From NCBI GenBank assembly GCA_977006965.1, contig OZ345372.1, positions 1,984,001 through 2,048,000 on the forward strand: a stretch of DNA of 64,000 nucleotides, given 5' to 3'. The notes under the pieces were generated by a model. It ran no database searches and was not told the DNA's origin. It was given only the letters and a program-made list of their open reading frames with translations. Positions 1 through 9,197 of the stretch are shown here, one piece after another (the stretch's first letter is position 1; each line of letters begins with the position of its first letter). This DNA is from Phymatolithon calcareum. Its lineage: Eukaryota > Rhodophyta > Florideophyceae > Hapalidiales. Both the position numbers and the translations under genes were made by a program.

Positions 1-407
1 AGGGAAGTTCAATGACATATCAAGAGCTAAGACGGCTGGAGCACTGATATCGAACGATTCAATAGTTTATTGAAGGTTTGGTGCAGAAGAATGAAGACGA
101 AAAGGTACACCCGGAAATCATACAGAAGACTCTACACAGTCTTCGAATGCCAATGCACGTCGTACAAGCGGAGGCAAGGATTCTGGGTTTGCCACAGATC
201 TATTCTCAAGATCAGAAGAAGCTGGGTACCCGAGCTTCAAGCAAAGCAATCCGAAGAAAACCATAGCCCTCATGCAGGATAAGGTATTCCCAACAAATTT
301 GAAGAAGGTAGTGAAATGCACCTCGAATATCAAGAAGGGCTGAAGAAGAACCTCAAAGCCTATATCAATTTATTATGCAAGGAAGCTGAGATATCCCAGA
401 GGGCAGA
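1..407 (+). pseudogene. Gag-like retroelement fragment, first part
   Basis: Translated piecewise, this matches the inverted copy at 3160-3570 on the minus strand. Shared blocks include a SLRMP segment with HVV after it, an MQDKVF segment, and a LLCKxAEISQ segment. The frame is broken by stops and shifts. The fragment ends where the minus-strand LINE begins near 408, and the reading resumes near 1939 with MRPNGTP. The minus copy has the equivalent join as KAES-MRPKGPP, so the two pieces were one ORF before the LINE inserted. I do not know which retroelement clade it belongs to. Confidence 0.55.
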
Positions 408-1945
408 GGGATATTTGATGATTTTATTTTTTGAGAGCTCCCAAAGCCTCACCTTGGAGTAACGGGGCAGCTCTTGCATAATCTCTACGCTATAGTCATC
501 TGGCTGCTCAAAACGTTCTTGATTCGTAATTCTCTCCCAACAAGAGCTCCTGTGAGTCTCTTGCACTCAAACTCAATTTCTGTACTCATCTTCGATGACG
601 CTAGAGTGCGTTGTAAGGCGACTAGTTCGACCACCGCGGTAATCCCACAGTAAGCACCCAACACTGATTTCCTCCAAAGGGGTGCTCGGTTGAATGTCAA
701 CCTTAGGCACCTTAAATGTGTTGTTCTTTCTCCTATGTAAAGGATCCCTGGTAGCTTGCCTTCAATAGGAATCTTCATTGATCTGCCTTCTTCTTCCTTT
801 TCCCATACCTTAATTGTTTCTTCTCTCCTCCTCTTCTCCGTGACAGATCCCTCCTGGGCTTTCTGAAGGGCTTGTCGCAAGTCTTCATACATCTTGAGAT
901 ATTCAATATCCTTCATTGCTTCCTTTACGTCCTCATCTCTTCCAACGTACTCTTCTGTTTCTTCAAGGCGCTTTTTGTGTCTTACCAGGCTTAATGCAAA
1001 CCTTTCTGCTTGATGACGTCTCCTCATCTTTGGTGGTCCCAGTCGGCACAGAACTGGCATTCGGTCCCGGCGGTGTTCGGCATACTTTCCGAAAACATTC
1101 TTGTAGAACAAGCCCTCTGCCGACTCGATTGCCGAGAGCAATCGATTTGTCATTGGAGTAACGTGTAACGCATACTCCCATTTCGGGATAATTAGCGACT
1201 TAAAGATCCTGATGCATGTCTCCGGTTTGAATCCTCGAACATTCACTCCAAGCTCCCGAAGCTTATGTATGCATCCTGCAGCATTTCGAACTCTTGCTAT
1301 GGCCGTGTCATCCGTAACACCCTTGTTATTCATGCTTACCCCAAGATACGAGAGTCTCCAGGCTTGATATAGTTCTCGTCCCGCCAAGTAAAACGTGTGC
1401 TTCTGAAGTCCTTTGTACTTAAGAACTTCGCTTTTTCCTGGTTTCGTGTTCCATTTCATGCCATTTTCGCTTGCCCAACTGGTCGCTATATCAAGAAGTT
1501 TCTGCATTCCTCGTCCTGTCTTCGCTTGAAGCTGAACATCATCTGCGAACAATTGCACAGGGCTTTCTGAGACGTTCCTGTCTGTCTTGGAGACGGCTTC
1601 TGCGAATGTGTCCATGAATATATTGTATAGGCATGGACTAAGCGGGGAACCTTGAGGTACTCCTCGGTCGATGATACACCACGTTTCTGTCTTGTCTCCA
1701 GCTGATGTGACCCACGATGGTTTTAACAGGTACGCAACCATCCTTGTTATCTCTTCAGGAAGTTTCTCCGTCAGCCTCTTCATGAGGATATCCCTGGGCA
1801 CACTATCGTATGCCGCGGATAGGTCAAGAACTGCCATGAACGGATGGCCCTTTTTCATTGAACCTTTTGCCCGGAGTATAGCGAGATATGTGCTTCTGTC
1901 TTTCCGAAAACCCAGCTGAACCTTATTGAAGCGACGGCATGCGCC
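408..1945 (-). mobile_element. 5'-truncated LINE, reverse transcriptase
   Basis: The open frame runs from about 1945 down to 485. It begins in the LGFRKDRST block of RVT_1, upstream of the first in-frame Met at 1858. It contains AAYDSVPR, GVPQGSPLSP and the catalytic FADDVQLQ box, then a helical tail with CKRLTGALVGREL. The fingers region upstream is missing, so the copy is 5'-truncated, and an in-frame stop lies just upstream at 1946-1948. The 3' end is near 408-414: the second family member at 21805-22130 matches through the coding tail and about 80 bp of 3' UTR. It lies antisense inside the Gag-like fragment. It is non-LTR by RT sequence; I cannot assign a clade. Confidence 0.85.
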
Positions 1946-2163
1946 CTAATGGCACACCATCAACACTGAAGAAGACGCCAATATCTGGATCTCAAGTGGA
2001 CACGAAACCAAAGCAATGGATTCCAGTATGTCTTAATCCTCCATTTAAGACCAAAGGAAAAAAGCTCTTTCTAAGCGACTGCGAAGATTGCGAGGAAGAT
2101 GAGAAGGGAAGGCTACTGGAGGAACACAAGAAGAAGAAAAAGAACCAGAAAGACTCTCAGTGA
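1939..2163 (+). pseudogene. Gag-like retroelement fragment, second part
   Basis: A 74-residue frame starts MRPNGTPSTLKKTP, then has a PVCLNP block and a degenerate Cys-rich stretch (LFLSDCEDCEEDEKGRLLEE). This resembles the zinc-knuckle region of Gag-like proteins, with one Cys/His position lost. It ends in a lysine-rich tail. It continues the fragment at 1-407 and was separated from it by the LINE. Beyond 2163 the sequence runs into the oppositely oriented copy. Confidence 0.45.
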
Positions 2164-2363
2164 TTACATAACAAAGAGAAGAAGACAAGAGAAGTCTCTC
2201 CAGTTCCGAACCGTGACTGAATATTTTCGGTGTAGATCCAGTCAGAAGCGGTTTGATACAAATCCGCGAATCAAGCCCGACTATTGTCAGCCATGGTCCA
2301 CGTGCGATCGAGATTTTATGATTTTTTCGGTGCTGGTGGTGGACCCTTTGGGCGCATGCTTTC

Positions 2364-3159
2364 CAGGCTTGGAACCAATTTAATTGCTGGAATTGCTGAA
2401 GGCAAGAGCAATCGTGCAATTCAACTGTTCGTCGCTTCTTCTTTTCAATTTAAACTGCAATTGGCAATCCCTACTCCAATCGATACTGCAATTCCTACCC
2501 TTTACTGCAATTCGTTTACCAATTAGCGAAGCCTAACTCTTCTTTATTTCCGTTCACCAGGCACGACTTGAGATGGTTGTAGGGGTTTGTGTAGCCCTTG
2601 TTGAGATAAAAACGAAACTCCGGTTTTGACTGGAAGATGCATGTCTCTCCATCCGGGCACTGAAACACTTGAAAAGTCACATTTGTTCGAACACCGGATC
2701 CTCGACGAATATTGACATCGCGAAGTTCTTCGCGGAGCTTCTTCATGAGAAGTTGGACCACCTCTTTCTTCGACGGTTTGCGTGATGGAGGCGACATGGT
2801 GAATTTGGCCCTGGCGATAATAAATTAGCAGTCTCTTTGGCTTTTGCAGGAGTACCATCGTACTTCTATGCAGCAGCCACGTTTATCTGATGCAATGTGC
2901 TAACATAGACTTATGTTGAAAGTACAAAAGGGGTACGTATTCAAATGCATCGATTGCGTAAGAAAACGTAGCTTTTTTCTGATTCAGCATATAAATAGCG
3001 AAAAACGTAGCGCGATATGTATCGCAATTGAATCTTCGTGAGAAATACACATTGCAATTAGATGCTCATCTTACCTCGCAAATTTCAATCACGAGTCTAT
3101 TGTACAATTAACTCGAATTGCAATTAATTGGAATTGCAATCAAATTGGTTCCAAGCCTG
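2364..3159. mobile_element. hAT-like DNA transposon with TIRs and 8-bp TSD
   Basis: The ends are inverted repeats: CAGGCTTGGAACCAATTT at the left and its reverse complement at 3142-3159, extended by imperfect copies of an AATTGCAATT-type motif on both sides. The flanks 2356-2363 and 3160-3167 are both ATGCTTTC, a perfect 8-bp target duplication. CAGG termini and an 8-bp TSD are hallmarks of the hAT superfamily. The element is 796 bp and too small for a full transposase; it carries one 93-codon frame. Confidence 0.88.
2516..2797 (-). CDS. BED-like zinc-finger ORF inside the hAT-like element
   Basis: The 93-residue protein starts MSPPSRKPSKKEV. It has a basic helix, then FQCPDGETC and, about 20 residues on, GYTNPYNHLKSC. 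Spacing C-x5-C ... H-x3-C with an HLKSC end resembles the BED/C2HC DNA-binding finger at the N-terminus of hAT transposases. No catalytic domain follows. It could be the remnant of a transposase whose body was deleted, or a small DNA-binding protein recognising the element's own ends. Whether it is translated is unknown. Confidence 0.5.
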   Translation of the reverse strand: MSPPSRKPSKKEVVQLLMKKLREELRDVNIRRGSGVRTNVTFQVFQCPDGETCIFQSKPEFRFYLNKGYTNPYNHLKSCLVNGNKEELGFANW

Positions 3160-3883
3160 ATGCTTTCTGCCTTTTGTGAGATCTCTGCTTTCTTGCACAA
3201 TAGATTAACATAGGTCCTTAAGTCGTCCTTCAAGCGTTTGTGATCCTTCGGGTACAGCTTTACTATCTTTTTTAAACTTGTTTGGAATACCTTGTCCTGC
3301 ATAAGGGTAATGACTTTCCTCGTTTTTTTCCTTAAAATTCGGGTACCCAGCTTCTTCTAACCTTGAGAAGAAATCTGCAGCAAATTCCAGAAAACTTGTC
3401 TATGCTTATACGACGTGCTTTGGCATTCGAAGACTGCGGAGAACCTTCTGTATGATTATTGGATGTATCTGTTCGCCTTCATTCTTGTTCACCAAAACTT
3501 CAATAAATTTCTGTATGTCGTTCGAAGTCAGTGCTCCAGATGACCTAGCTCTTGATATAACATTGCACTTCTGTAGGAAGAACATGGACTCAAGCAAGCT
3601 CCTATCAACTGAAAACTTATAAGATGCCACCGTCATCGACCGGACCTCCTTCATTCACATGCGCATCCTGTTCGATGATGCGAGTGCACAGCTGCACGAC
3701 ACGAGGGGCATCATATGCGCCATGTTCCAAACAATGCCCAGGACTATTCATTGAGTCCACATCATCATCTTCCTCGATTGCTCTTGTATATAGCTCAACG
3801 AAGAGAGTTGAAGTGCCCTTTGTTTCATCGACTCCAAATTTTATTAAACGGCCAGCACTTGTAGCTCATTTGCTTTCCTGAAG

Positions 3884-4085
3884 AAGAAGAAAGGTAGATT
3901 TTTATTTAAAAGTTTCCAAGGCATATGCTGACGCTTGAGCCAACTTTCCTAGTGCAAAGAGGTTTTGACTGGATTCTGTCTAAAGAAGAGTTTCTTTTTT
4001 TGTTGGTGTAATACGAATCAATAGACTGCAAAACCCCACCTCTGGTCTCCTTCGGGACGTCTCCACTATCCTGTGGCACGCGGTG
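3884..4085 (-). mobile_element. Short retroposon, TTC tail, longest copy
   Basis: The minus-strand unit of about 202 bp ends in a TTC-repeat tail (3884-3890 and into the duplication). It is flanked by ATTTGCTTTCSTGAAG at 3868-3883 and 4086-4101, 15 of 16 identical, read as a target-site duplication. It matches the copies at 22793-22929 and 29165-29334 through GACAGAATCCAG and AAACCTCTT, and all three plus 28448-28586 near GCGTCAGCA. No protein is encoded. It looks like a SINE or the 3' end of a LINE. Confidence 0.8.
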
Positions 4086-4101
4086 ATTTGCTTTCGTGAA
4101 G

Positions 4102-4415
4102 GAAATATCGTCATAAAACCAATATCAGTGGGATGTATATTCCATTGTGGGTTTAGCGTCAAGGACCACCGCTTTCTTTCCCCCTTTACATTTCTACTGA
4201 AACCAGTTGCAAGCCAAGAGTCAGCTTATCTATTATGCATTCATTGCCTCTGCAAGCCGTTGCAAATGCTTCTGCTCTAGCCTTCTTGCAATTGATTTGC
4301 CTTGGTATTGGACGCACTTCATACTGGCCCATGTCCTGGACCGAATGACCACAATCGGTCCAAATCGGCTGAGACCAATCTCGCGCAGGCCCCTGGGTGA
4401 GACTGCGAGAGACAG
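4102..4415. other. Intergenic, upstream of the methyltransferase gene
   Basis: No supported gene. The region holds the presumed promoter of the methyltransferase gene at 4416. I saw no clear TATA element or repeat. Confidence 0.4.
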
Positions 4416-5348
4416 ATGGCATTTCTTTCCCCATGCTCTGCGCTACCGCGTCGACTCCCTGCGCAATTGCCCTGCCGATTACATGTCGGCCCGCCAAGAA
4501 AGCGTCCGCGCGCACTCCGACCGTTCACACTAACAGCGTGCACCGCATCCACCCTGCAAAGTTTGAACAATCCGCGCATAAAGGCTGCACGCAGTCTGCT
4601 GCGCCGTCGTTACCGCGACCTGGAAGGCAAAATTTTACTTGAAGGACATCGTCTAGTTCTCGATGCTCTCAATGCCGGTCTCCCACTCGACTCCCTTTTC
4701 TACACGGAAACCGCATTAGAGCGCGGGTCCCGCTCCGGCGCGCTCCGCGCGGCCATTTCGTCCTGCGGTCGCAATGCATCACTCGTTTCCGACAAAGTCA
4801 TGGCGTCCATCTCCGACACGGTTTCGCCACAAGGAGTGGTGGCAATACTGGACCGTCCCCAGCGCGCGCTTCCAGTGCTAGCCACACTTCTGCTTGTGTG
4901 CGACGGCGTCCAAGATCCCGGTAATGTGGGTACGCTCGTGCGCACGGCGGCCGCGGCTGGCGCGCACGGAGTGTTACTTACGGCCGGTTGTGCGGATGCA
5001 TGGGGGCTTAAGGCGTTGCGTTCGGGCATGGGTGCTCAATTGCGTGTTCCTGTGCTGGCAAACCTCAGTTGGGTAGATACGGAGAGACTGTTGGAGGAAC
5101 GGGGGATCTCAATATGTGTCGCGGATGGTGGAGGGAGTACCGGATATGCTGACGTCGACTGGACAAGACCGACAGCGTTGGTTGTAGGGTCGGAGGCGAA
5201 TGGACCTAGTGCAGAGGCGTTGAAGGCGGCAAAGTTTACAGTAACGGTTCCTATGGCTAATGGGGTTGAGAGTCTCAATGCTGCGGTCGCAGGTGCTGTT
5301 GTTCTGTTTGAGGCGAGTAGACAGCGTCGCATTGCACGGAAGACATGA
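4416..5348 (+). CDS. SpoU/TrmH-family RNA 2'-O-methyltransferase, probably organellar
   Basis: The 310-residue protein has all three SpoU (SPOUT, class IV) motifs: DPGNVGTLVRTAAAAGAHGV at about 167-186, LVVGSEANGPS at about 255-265, and VPMANGVESLNAAVAGAVVL at about 278-297. The family transfers methyl from S-adenosylmethionine to a ribose 2'-OH in rRNA or tRNA. Residues 50-145 form an RNA-binding substrate domain (EGHRLVLDA, then PQGVVAILD) as in RlmB/MRM3-type enzymes. The first 45 residues are rich in Arg, Pro, Ala and Ser and lack acidic residues, which suggests a plastid or mitochondrial transit peptide. The ATG at 4416 keeps that extension. Single exon. The exact target nucleotide cannot be told from sequence. 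Confidence 0.9.
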   Translation: MAFLSPCSALPRRLPAQLPCRLHVGPPRKRPRALRPFTLTACTASTLQSLNNPRIKAARSLLRRRYRDLEGKILLEGHRLVLDALNAGLPLDSLFYTETALERGSRSGALRAAISSCGRNASLVSDKVMASISDTVSPQGVVAILDRPQRALPVLATLLLVCDGVQDPGNVGTLVRTAAAAGAHGVLLTAGCADAWGLKALRSGMGAQLRVPVLANLSWVDTERLLEERGISICVADGGGSTGYADVDWTRPTALVVGSEANGPSAEALKAAKFTVTVPMANGVESLNAAVAGAVVLFEASRQRRIARKT

Positions 5349-5538
5349 GAAAAGCGAGGAGATCTACAGCTCCTAAGGAGGATGAGCTTTCAAACGTTTT
5401 CCCCTGGATGCATTGCGCAGATGGCGAATTCTTGGTAACAAAGGCGTCTGCGAAGAATTCTCACGCTTCCGCATACAAGTTGGTGTTAAAACGAGTTCTG
5501 GAAAACCAGATGTGGTGTCAACATCATGTATAGTGGAC

Positions 5539-6963
5539 TTAAAACTTGAGGTCATTTGGATCCCACTCGACTTTCACGGCATTCGCAGTGACAACTTTGC
5601 GGTACCACTCGACGGCGGGTTTGGGGATTCTTTTCTGGGTCTTGTAGTCGACGTAGAAGAGTCCAAATCGCTTTTCGTATCCCAATGCCCATTCAAAGTT
5701 ATCCATAAAAGACCAGAGGAAGTAGCCACGTACATCCGCTCCGTTCTTAATAGCTTCGTGCATCGCGCCAATATAGCGACCATAGAACTTCACCCTACTC
5801 TTATTCTCCTTCATCTCCTCTTCATTCCGTTCTTTCGCAGCCAGTCCATTCTCGGTCACAATAATCCCTCCAGATGGGTTATACTTTTTTGTGATATATC
5901 CCAGCAGTTGCTCAAATCCAGCCGGTACAATCGCCCAGCCCATATCCGTGACTTCCCACTTTGGATCACGCTCCTCATTCGTTCTCTTATCGTTCCAGTA
6001 CGAGATAACCTTTCCAGGTTCTCGAACGCTGGTTGTATAATGCGAAGAGTAATGGTTCAGTCCGAAAAAGTCAGAACTCCCCTTGAGCAAAGCTTTTTCC
6101 TCGGTGGTAAATGCCGGCAATCTGTCTCCCGCTGCTTTTCGCATAACCGCTGGATAGTCTCCAAAGTACACCGGATCCGCAAACCAGCCCAGAGTGAACT
6201 GCATATCTCGCTCCCCCGCTTCCGCGCCATTTGGTCCCTTCGGTTCTCCCCAGTCAGCGTTCAGAGTGATCCCAATCTTTCCCTTTTGCATCTGCTGAAA
6301 GTCCGCTCTGTACACAGCAACTGCTTTCGCATGTGCACGAAGAAGGTTGTGGCCAGCTTTGTACACTTTCTTTCCCGGAGCATCTGTTTCCCCAGGTGCA
6401 TGCTCCCCTTTTTCGTATCCTAGAACTGCACTGCACCACGGTTCATTGAGCGTTATCCACCACTTGACTTCCCCTCCAAACAGTTCAAAACATGTTTTTG
6501 CATATTTCTCAAATACATCTACCACACTTCCATCACCTGCCCATCCTCCAGTTGACGCATGTACCCAGCTCGGAAGGTCCCAGTGGTATAGAGTGGCCAC
6601 AGGAGTGACGTTGTGGGCGATAAGCTCGGCAATGAGCGATTTGTAGAACGATACTCCATCAACAGCGGGCGCTTTCGCATCTTGGGTTGGGAAAAGACGT
6701 GCCCACGCAATAGAGAAACGGTAGTACTTTGTTCCGAGAGATGAAATGAGCTTCACATCGCTTTTGTAACGGTTGTAGTGATCACAAGCTATTGATCCGT
6801 TGTCACCATTGGCAACCTTGCCCGGCGTTGCACAGAAGTCGTCCCAGATTGTCTGGCCACGCGCGTTTGCACCACCTTCGATTTGGTAGGACGCTGTTGC
6901 CGTGCCCCATCTGAAGCCTTCCGGAAACTGCAACACTTCATCGTCCGGTTCACGGCTAGACAT
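5539..6963 (-). CDS. Glycoside hydrolase family 1 beta-glucosidase
   Basis: With the start at 6963 (MSSREPDDE) the protein is 474 residues, the usual GH1 length. N-terminal signature FPEGFRWGTATASYQIEG; catalytic acid/base Glu174 in TLNEP; nucleophile Glu371 in IIVTENG; C-terminal FLWSFMDNFEWALGY aglycone/glucose-binding block. It should hydrolyse beta-glucosides with retention. The frame stays open up to 7176 and that extension has a hydrophobic stretch (SAFIFILIILCRVCL), so a longer, membrane-targeted form is possible. I prefer 6963 because the family-like sequence starts right there. Convergent with the methyltransferase gene, 190 bp apart. Confidence 0.93.
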   Translation of the reverse strand: MSSREPDDEVLQFPEGFRWGTATASYQIEGGANARGQTIWDDFCATPGKVANGDNGSIACDHYNRYKSDVKLISSLGTKYYRFSIAWARLFPTQDAKAPAVDGVSFYKSLIAELIAHNVTPVATLYHWDLPSWVHASTGGWAGDGSVVDVFEKYAKTCFELFGGEVKWWITLNEPWCSAVLGYEKGEHAPGETDAPGKKVYKAGHNLLRAHAKAVAVYRADFQQMQKGKIGITLNADWGEPKGPNGAEAGERDMQFTLGWFADPVYFGDYPAVMRKAAGDRLPAFTTEEKALLKGSSDFFGLNHYSSHYTTSVREPGKVISYWNDKRTNEERDPKWEVTDMGWAIVPAGFEQLLGYITKKYNPSGGIIVTENGLAAKERNEEEMKENKSRVKFYGRYIGAMHEAIKNGADVRGYFLWSFMDNFEWALGYEKRFGLFYVDYKTQKRIPKPAVEWYRKVVTANAVKVEWDPNDLKF

Positions 6964-7744
6964 AGGGAAGAATGTCTGAAGTCTTGACCAGCTTTGGGAA
7001 GTCGCTACACACACAATTGGATTCCAAATACAGGCGGGAGATGACAGTGATGATGAGAGGCAAACTCGACATAAAATGATCAAGATAAAAATGAATGCGG
7101 ATCCAGGGTATCCATATTGTGACCTGGTACATCCGTATCGCCTCATGCAATGCATTCTTGGCATTCGTGGTCTCAAATGCTTTCGGGACTCAGATTACGA
7201 AACCAAAATATCGTGTTTCAGTTAACTGAACTGCCCTATATTTTTCAATATTTTTAAAAGGAATAGATCTGTCTGAACAATTCCTGAACTGAAATCTGAA
7301 GTTTGAACCAATCCTGTCCTGAACCGAATTCGACAACGGACGAACGTACCGTAGGCCGAAAAGGAGATCTTGATTTTGATATGTTGACATATCAAAATCG
7401 AGATCAGCAAAAAATTTGTTGATGTTGACATTTAATGCCAATGACATCACCCGCAGACTGCATGATGCAGTCTGCGGGTGCCTTCTGCGGGACGAATATC
7501 AATCATGTTAGAGATTCCAGCTCCACGCGGCTGAGTGTGTTAGGGAAGAGAAAGCCCCCTTGTTCTCTACTCGACAAAATGCGACTAAGTAGCATTCAAA
7601 GCATCCAAAAAGTGTTCGCCCTTATCGTGTGAAAGGTTCGCAGTGAGCATATGTTTTCCTATTCACCTCGCCCGCCCGAGTGCAAGGTTGGTTACTTTTC
7701 TCCAAAAACCGACAAGACGAACCTGACCGCACGCACTCTGTGAT
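6964..7744. other. Intergenic between GH1 and Obg genes
   Basis: No supported gene. The stretch contains a near-perfect palindrome at 7448-7480 and, just left of it, AT-rich direct and inverted runs (GATATCAAAATC-like around 7378-7402). Confidence 0.4.
7448..7480. repeat. Perfect palindrome with 1-nt centre
   Basis: Arms CACCCGCAGACTGCAT and ATGCAGTCTGCGGGTG are exact reverse complements, 16 nt each, separated by one G. Confidence 0.9.
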
Positions 7745-8998
7745 TCACGTTCGCTCGTCGCTCCTATTCTCCACAAACTCGCCCAAATCTCTCTGTTCCC
7801 AGAGCCATATCTCTCTTTCTCGCTCAGCCTCAGTCTGTACAACAATCTCCCGAACTTCCTTCATGACATCGAACAAATGCACAACCACGTCCCCAACCCC
7901 AGTTCCCGAAACCGCAGCCGTGGGGAACACATCATACCGGTCACCCACCTCCATCACCAACTCATTAAGCGCATCGACAGCCGCAGGTCCCGCATCCATC
8001 TTATTCGCCACAACGGCCTTAACACGCTCACTAAGCCCCTCCTGATACAGCTCCAATTCATCGCGGAGCACGCGCAATGCCCTCGCCGGTTTCATTTGAT
8101 AATCCATAAGATCAACCACATAAACAAGTGCCTTCGTCCGTTCAACATGTCTCAAAAACTCATGCCCAAGCCCGCGGTCCTCATGCGCCCCATCAATAAG
8201 CCCTGGAATGTCCGCCACAGTGATGCGCTCCTCCCCTCTTCGCACGACGCCGATATGCGGTCTCAGCGTCGTGAACGCATAGCTCGCGACGCGTGGTCTC
8301 GCCGATGATACCGCACGGAGCAGCGTACTCTTCCCTGCATTCGGCAGTCCGACAAGCCCGACGTCGGCAATCGTCTTCAACTCCAGAAACAAGTTCGTCG
8401 ACTCACCGACCTGTCCCGTGCCCGCAACTTGCGGCGAACGGTTCGTGGATGACCTGAATGTCGCGTTGCCGCGTCCGCCTGTTCCGCCACGCGCGACACA
8501 CGCGCGCGCTCCAACCTTGTCCAGATCGCACACAAGCATTCCGGGAGTTCCATCTTCCCGCAATAAGTGCGCGACGGTGCCGGCGGGTACGCGTACAATA
8601 TGATCGGCTCCTACCCTCCCCTGCCGCTTGGAGGGTTCCCCAGATGAGCCGTCTTCGCCTCGCTTGTGGGTTGTTGACATACGCAATGTCAGACTTGTGT
8701 CACACGCTTCGAGCCATACCGCGCCGCCGGCTCCGCCGGAGCCTCCGTCCGGTGGCGCTACGTCCTTATTGGGCCCTTTTGCGAAGGAGACGCAACCGTT
8801 GCCGCCCCTACCGCCTGTTGCTGTAATCCTCGCACGGTCTGCGAATGACCCGCTTGGATCGCTTTTGTGCCGCACATGTCGATGGAATGGTAGCCCTGCA
8901 GACAGATGCGAAGTCTGCACAGCTTGTAATGTTCTACCAGCGGAAAACGAGCGACCGCATGAGGGCGATAAGCCGCTTAGCTTTCGAATAGCATTCAT
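7745..8998 (-). CDS. Obg/CgtA-family GTPase, organellar
   Basis: The 417-residue protein has the glycine-rich Obg fold (about 52-205; GGRGGNGCVSF, DGGSGGAGGAVWL, ARGGTGGRGNATF) followed by a G domain: G1 GLPNAGKST at 217-225, switch II DIPGLIDGAHEDRGLG from 263, G4 NKMD at 332-335. Obg proteins act in late assembly of the large ribosomal subunit. The first 45 residues (many Arg, Ser, His, no acidic residues) look like a mitochondrial or plastid presequence, so a mitochondrial (MTG2-type) or plastid homologue is likely. It ends soon after the G domain and has no long C-terminal extension. Single exon. Confidence 0.94.
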   Translation of the reverse strand: MNAIRKLSGLSPSCGRSFSAGRTLQAVQTSHLSAGLPFHRHVRHKSDPSGSFADRARITATGGRGGNGCVSFAKGPNKDVAPPDGGSGGAGGAVWLEACDTSLTLRMSTTHKRGEDGSSGEPSKRQGRVGADHIVRVPAGTVAHLLREDGTPGMLVCDLDKVGARACVARGGTGGRGNATFRSSTNRSPQVAGTGQVGESTNLFLELKTIADVGLVGLPNAGKSTLLRAVSSARPRVASYAFTTLRPHIGVVRRGEERITVADIPGLIDGAHEDRGLGHEFLRHVERTKALVYVVDLMDYQMKPARALRVLRDELELYQEGLSERVKAVVANKMDAGPAAVDALNELVMEVGDRYDVFPTAAVSGTGVGDVVVHLFDVMKEVREIVVQTEAEREREIWLWEQRDLGEFVENRSDERT

Positions 8999-9197
8999 GG
9001 GGGCCGACGAAAGTGACGGGCAAGCGATTACCGAAGTTTGTTGATCACATTGCCCGGATCTAAAATTATGATAAAGATCTATGATATTCGGATCGGATTA
9101 ACTCGTCCAATTTTCGAGGAATTTTCGTTTCATTGCTGGAGTCGCAGATACATCCGGCGGATACTCTCCCCCGTACAAACAGAAGTCCACATGCACT

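Larger units (their letters stand above)
2310..3654 (-). pseudogene. Gag-like retroelement fragment, inverted copy, split by a hAT element
   Basis: On the minus strand the frame runs from 3654 (KCNVISRARSSGALTSND, then FIEVLVNKNEGE) through MQDKVFQTSLKKIVKLYPKD to LLCKKAEISQKAES. It is then interrupted at 3159-2364 by the hAT-like element and resumes as MRPKGPPPAPKKS followed by a stop near 2310. Frame breaks occur near 3410 and 3310. Nucleotide identity with 1-407 and 1939-1980 is obvious by eye. The two copies point towards each other around 2165-2310. Confidence 0.5.

Noticed and set aside
3884-4085. tRNA-like A and B boxes in the longest retroposon copy
   Set aside because: A GATTCGTATT-like sequence is only loosely similar to a B box and is not kept in the other copies.
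5349-6439. Long plus-strand frame opposite the GH1 gene (5413-6423)
   Set aside because: It is the antisense shadow of the beta-glucosidase; no conserved motif in translation.
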